Part shown: one piece after another, positions 11,885-13,492 of the stretch
How the letters are laid out: every line of letters starts with the position of its first letter
Numbering within the stretch: the stretch's first letter is position 1
Source: Deltaproteobacteria bacterium
Lineage (GTDB): Bacteria; Desulfobacterota_B; Binatia; UBA9968
Length of the DNA stretch: 13,492 nt
Direction of reading: 5' to 3'
Assembly (NCBI GenBank): GCA_005879255.1
Contig: VBKY01000002.1
Location: 1 to 13,492, forward strand
Notes under the pieces: generated by a model
Database searches by the model: none
What the model saw: the letters and a program-made list of their open reading frames with translations, nothing else
Told to the model about the DNA's origin: nothing
Program-made: the position numbers and the translations under genes

Positions 11885-12914
11885 ATGAAACGCTTCGCGT
11901 GCGCGCTGGTGCTTCTATTGGCGTCGGTAACGAACCTTCAAGCTCAGGCGCCCTTCTATCAAGGAAAAACCATCCGGATCATCGTCGGCAATCTTGCCGG
12001 CGACGCCTACGATCTTTGGGCGAGAATCTTCGCCCAGCACATGGGCAAGTACATCCCGGGAAATCCCACCTTCATCGTGCAGAACATGACCGGAGCGGGT
12101 GGAGTGGTCGCGGCCAACTACGTTTATACCGTGGCGAAGCCGGACGGTCTGACCCTAGGCACCTTCGGGCCGTCGATGTACTTCGACCAACTGGCCCGGC
12201 GCCCGGAAGTCCAGTTCGACTGGGCAAAATTCACCTGGATCGGCAACCCGGAGCAAACAGAATTTATCCTGATCATGAGGACGGACAATCCGTACCAATC
12301 GATCGAGGACGTGCGCAAGGCCGCGCAGCCGCCCAAGTGCGGCGCCACGGGCACGAGCACTTCCGGTTATTACATGCCGAAGTTCCTGGACGAAGGCCTG
12401 GGGATTAGATTCAACATCGTGACCGGCTATCCCGGCGGCGGCGAGATCGACCTCGGAATCGAGCGCGGCGAGCTGCACTGCCGCAATTTGACGATCAGCA
12501 CCTACTTCGCCCGCGAGCCGTTTCTGACCTGGCACAAGAAAGGATTTGTCCGGCCGATCCTGCAAACAGGGAAAAAAAAGAGATCCTCTAGTCCCCGACG
12601 TTCCGTCCATCTATGAATTGATGGATCAATACAAAACGCCGGAGGCGACCCGGCGGGTGGCCACGGTGCTGCTCGCCCCCGCGGTCTTCGGCCGGCCGAT
12701 GGTGGCCACACCGGGCGTGCCGCCCGACCGAGTAAAAATCTTGCGCGACGCGTATCACACGTCGCTCAAAGATCCGGCGCTGCTGGAAGAGTTGAAGAAA
12801 AGACGCTGGGTCGTGGATGCGATCAGCGGCGAGGAGTTGGCGAAGCTGGCGAAAGAAGTGGTCTCGCAGCCGCCCGAGGTCATCGAGCGGATGAAGAAAT
12901 TACTAGGAAACTAG
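11885..12914 (+). pseudogene. TctC/Bug-type tripartite tricarboxylate transporter binding protein, frameshifted
   Basis: The gene encodes a periplasmic binding protein of the tripartite tricarboxylate transporter family (TctC/Bug, PF03401), which captures carboxylates and similar small acids. A signal peptide (MKRFACALVLLLASVTNLQA) leads into FYQGKTIRIIVGNLAGDAYDLWARI, then IPGNPTFIVQNMTGAGGVVAANYVY and PDGLTLGTFGPS, all family hallmarks. At a run of eight A (12572-12579) the frame changes. The first frame ends at 12616 after a foreign tail, while the continuation from about 12579 reads RDPLVPDVPSIYELMDQY and runs to the stop at 12912-12914. Removing one A restores a 342-residue protein of normal length. 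The downstream half looks well conserved, so the shift is recent or is a sequencing error. The start at 11885 has GGAGGG upstream. No TctA/TctB partners are present, as is common for orphan Bug proteins. Confidence 0.88.
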
Positions 12915-12915
12915 T
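12902..12915 (+). other. Small GAAA-tetraloop hairpin over the TctC stop codon
   Basis: ACTAG-GAAA-CTAGT forms a five-base-pair stem capped by a GNRA-type loop and includes the TAG stop codon. No U-run follows, so termination is not supported. It may be chance. Confidence 0.2.
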
Positions 12916-12935
12916 GCGGCTGAAATTCGTATTGA

Positions 12936-13016
12936 TTTTCGCAAATTGTTTGGTTGGACGCCATCGACACGCCGTTTGTCAAAAACATGAACGCGATCTT
13001 TTACGAGCAGTACTAG
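12936..13016 (+). pseudogene. Possible C-terminal scrap of an unidentified protein
   Basis: A 26-codon frame directly after a TGA ends with TPFVKNMNAIFYEQY and a TAG. Its composition looks like a genuine protein C-terminus, unlike the surrounding AT-rich spacer. There is no start codon ahead of most of it. I do not recognise the family, and the call rests on composition only. Confidence 0.2.
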
Positions 13017-13204
13017 ATCAGGTCCCCAATAGGTCGGACCACGCTATGTCTGTGCGTTATCGCCGTTTCTCTGCCAACGAAGATTGTTTTCCGGCCTTAT
13101 CGCAACATTTTTGTCGCCAAAATTACAGCCCTAAGTTTCGCTCCTTTGAGCCAACTCACGATTTTTAGAGCGTAGGTTTTATTTCTAAAAAGCCACTTTC
13201 TTGA

Positions 13205-13492
13205 TCACCCCGCCCGCATCTTCAGCAGCGCGGGAATATCGATCGTTTCCTGATACGGTCGCAGTTTTTTTTCTTTACGCTGCGCGCCGAGCATGGCCAT
13301 GCGGTCGGCGAGTTCGTTGCCTTCGGTGTCGATGTGGGCGGCGACGTGGGTGAGCTTCAGTTCTTTTTCAAGGCTTCGGTAGATCGCGCAACAGTGCTGT
13401 ATAATTTCCAGGTTCTTAATCCCACCGCCAGGTTTTTTCCAGCCCTTCTTTTCCCAGTTCGGTGCCCAACTGCGAATGCAGTTGATGAAGTA
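13205..13492 (-). CDS. rnhA: Ribonuclease HI, C-terminal part (gene runs off the window)
   Basis: The last 95 codons of an RNase HI gene read leftward from the window edge. RNase HI cuts the RNA strand of RNA-DNA hybrids in the cytosol. NWEKKGWKKPGGGIKNLEI corresponds to the basic handle region of the bacterial enzyme (NWKKRGWK... in E. coli). HVAAHIDTEGNELADRMA carries the flexible-loop histidine and the last catalytic aspartate (GNELAD). The N-terminal Asp/Glu/Asp part lies beyond 13492. After the catalytic core there is a short tail (KEKKLRPYQETIDIPALLKMRAG) of about the length seen in other bacterial members. The start codon is outside the window. Confidence 0.9.
   Translation of the reverse strand, partial: YFINCIRSWAPNWEKKGWKKPGGGIKNLEIIQHCCAIYRSLEKELKLTHVAAHIDTEGNELADRMAMLGAQRKEKKLRPYQETIDIPALLKMRAG

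Noticed and set aside
12572..12579. Programmed -1 ribosomal frameshift at the A8 run
   Set aside because: The downstream frame requires a +1 or -2 shift, so classical -1 slippage would not produce the full protein.
12914..13168. An 84-codon plus-strand frame after the TctC-like gene
   Set aside because: It starts at the TctC stop, has no ribosome-binding site and shows no domain. A different frame in the same stretch looks more protein-like.
13162..13191. Inverted repeat TTTTTAGA-N14-TCTAAAAA as a terminator
   Set aside because: The stem is almost entirely AT with a 14-base loop, so it is unlikely to be stable enough for intrinsic termination.

Overview
The window looks like chromosomal DNA from an uncultured soil- or sediment-type bacterium. 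It has a moderate-to-high GC content by eye, roomy intergenic spaces and many dispersed short repeats. Several features fit Binatota (Desulfobacterota_B) or Rokubacteria-like lineages: amidohydrolase-2 paralogues, orphan solute-binding proteins without permeases, a CapA-like protein, a Lin0512-family protein and a lanthanide-type PQQ alcohol dehydrogenase. This placement is an inference from gene content. No taxonomic marker gene is complete here.

Left region (1-3.5 kb, minus strand). A probable transcription unit runs right to left. It holds an NMT1/SsuA-type binding protein with no visible signal peptide, a CapA-family metallophosphatase-like protein, and an amidohydrolase-2 enzyme. A sigma70-like promoter lies just ahead of the GTG start of the first gene.

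Middle region (3.5-8.3 kb). A Lin0512-family gene and a second amidohydrolase lie on the plus strand. They converge on a minus-strand Fe3+-type extracellular solute-binding protein, whose signal peptide becomes visible only if translation starts at a CTG. The spaces between genes hold relics and repeats: a scrap of a RAYT (Y1 transposase) HUH motif, several GGGGTCAGAC-type repeats including one inverted pair, the last 41 codons of a third amidohydrolase, and arrays of a 9-nt unit GTTC(C/A)Annn.

Right region (8.3-13.5 kb). A minus-strand pair encodes a periplasmic PQQ-dependent alcohol dehydrogenase and a small c-type cytochrome that probably accepts its electrons. About 0.6 kb without a convincing gene follows. 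A cupin (minus) and a TctC/Bug-type binding protein (plus) are then divergently transcribed. The latter is frameshifted in a run of eight A. The window ends inside an RNase HI gene on the minus strand.

Taken together the region looks like a scavenging and catabolic accessory neighbourhood: periplasmic binding proteins of three different families, hydrolases or decarboxylases of the ACMSD-like amidohydrolase class, and a periplasmic alcohol oxidation module. No transporter permease and no dedicated regulator is present. The most unusual signals are the 9-nt repeat family with a conserved irregular unit, the RAYT/REP relics, the lanthanide-type dehydrogenase lacking the vicinal cysteine pair, the CapA protein lacking its usual histidine, and the CTG-started binding protein.
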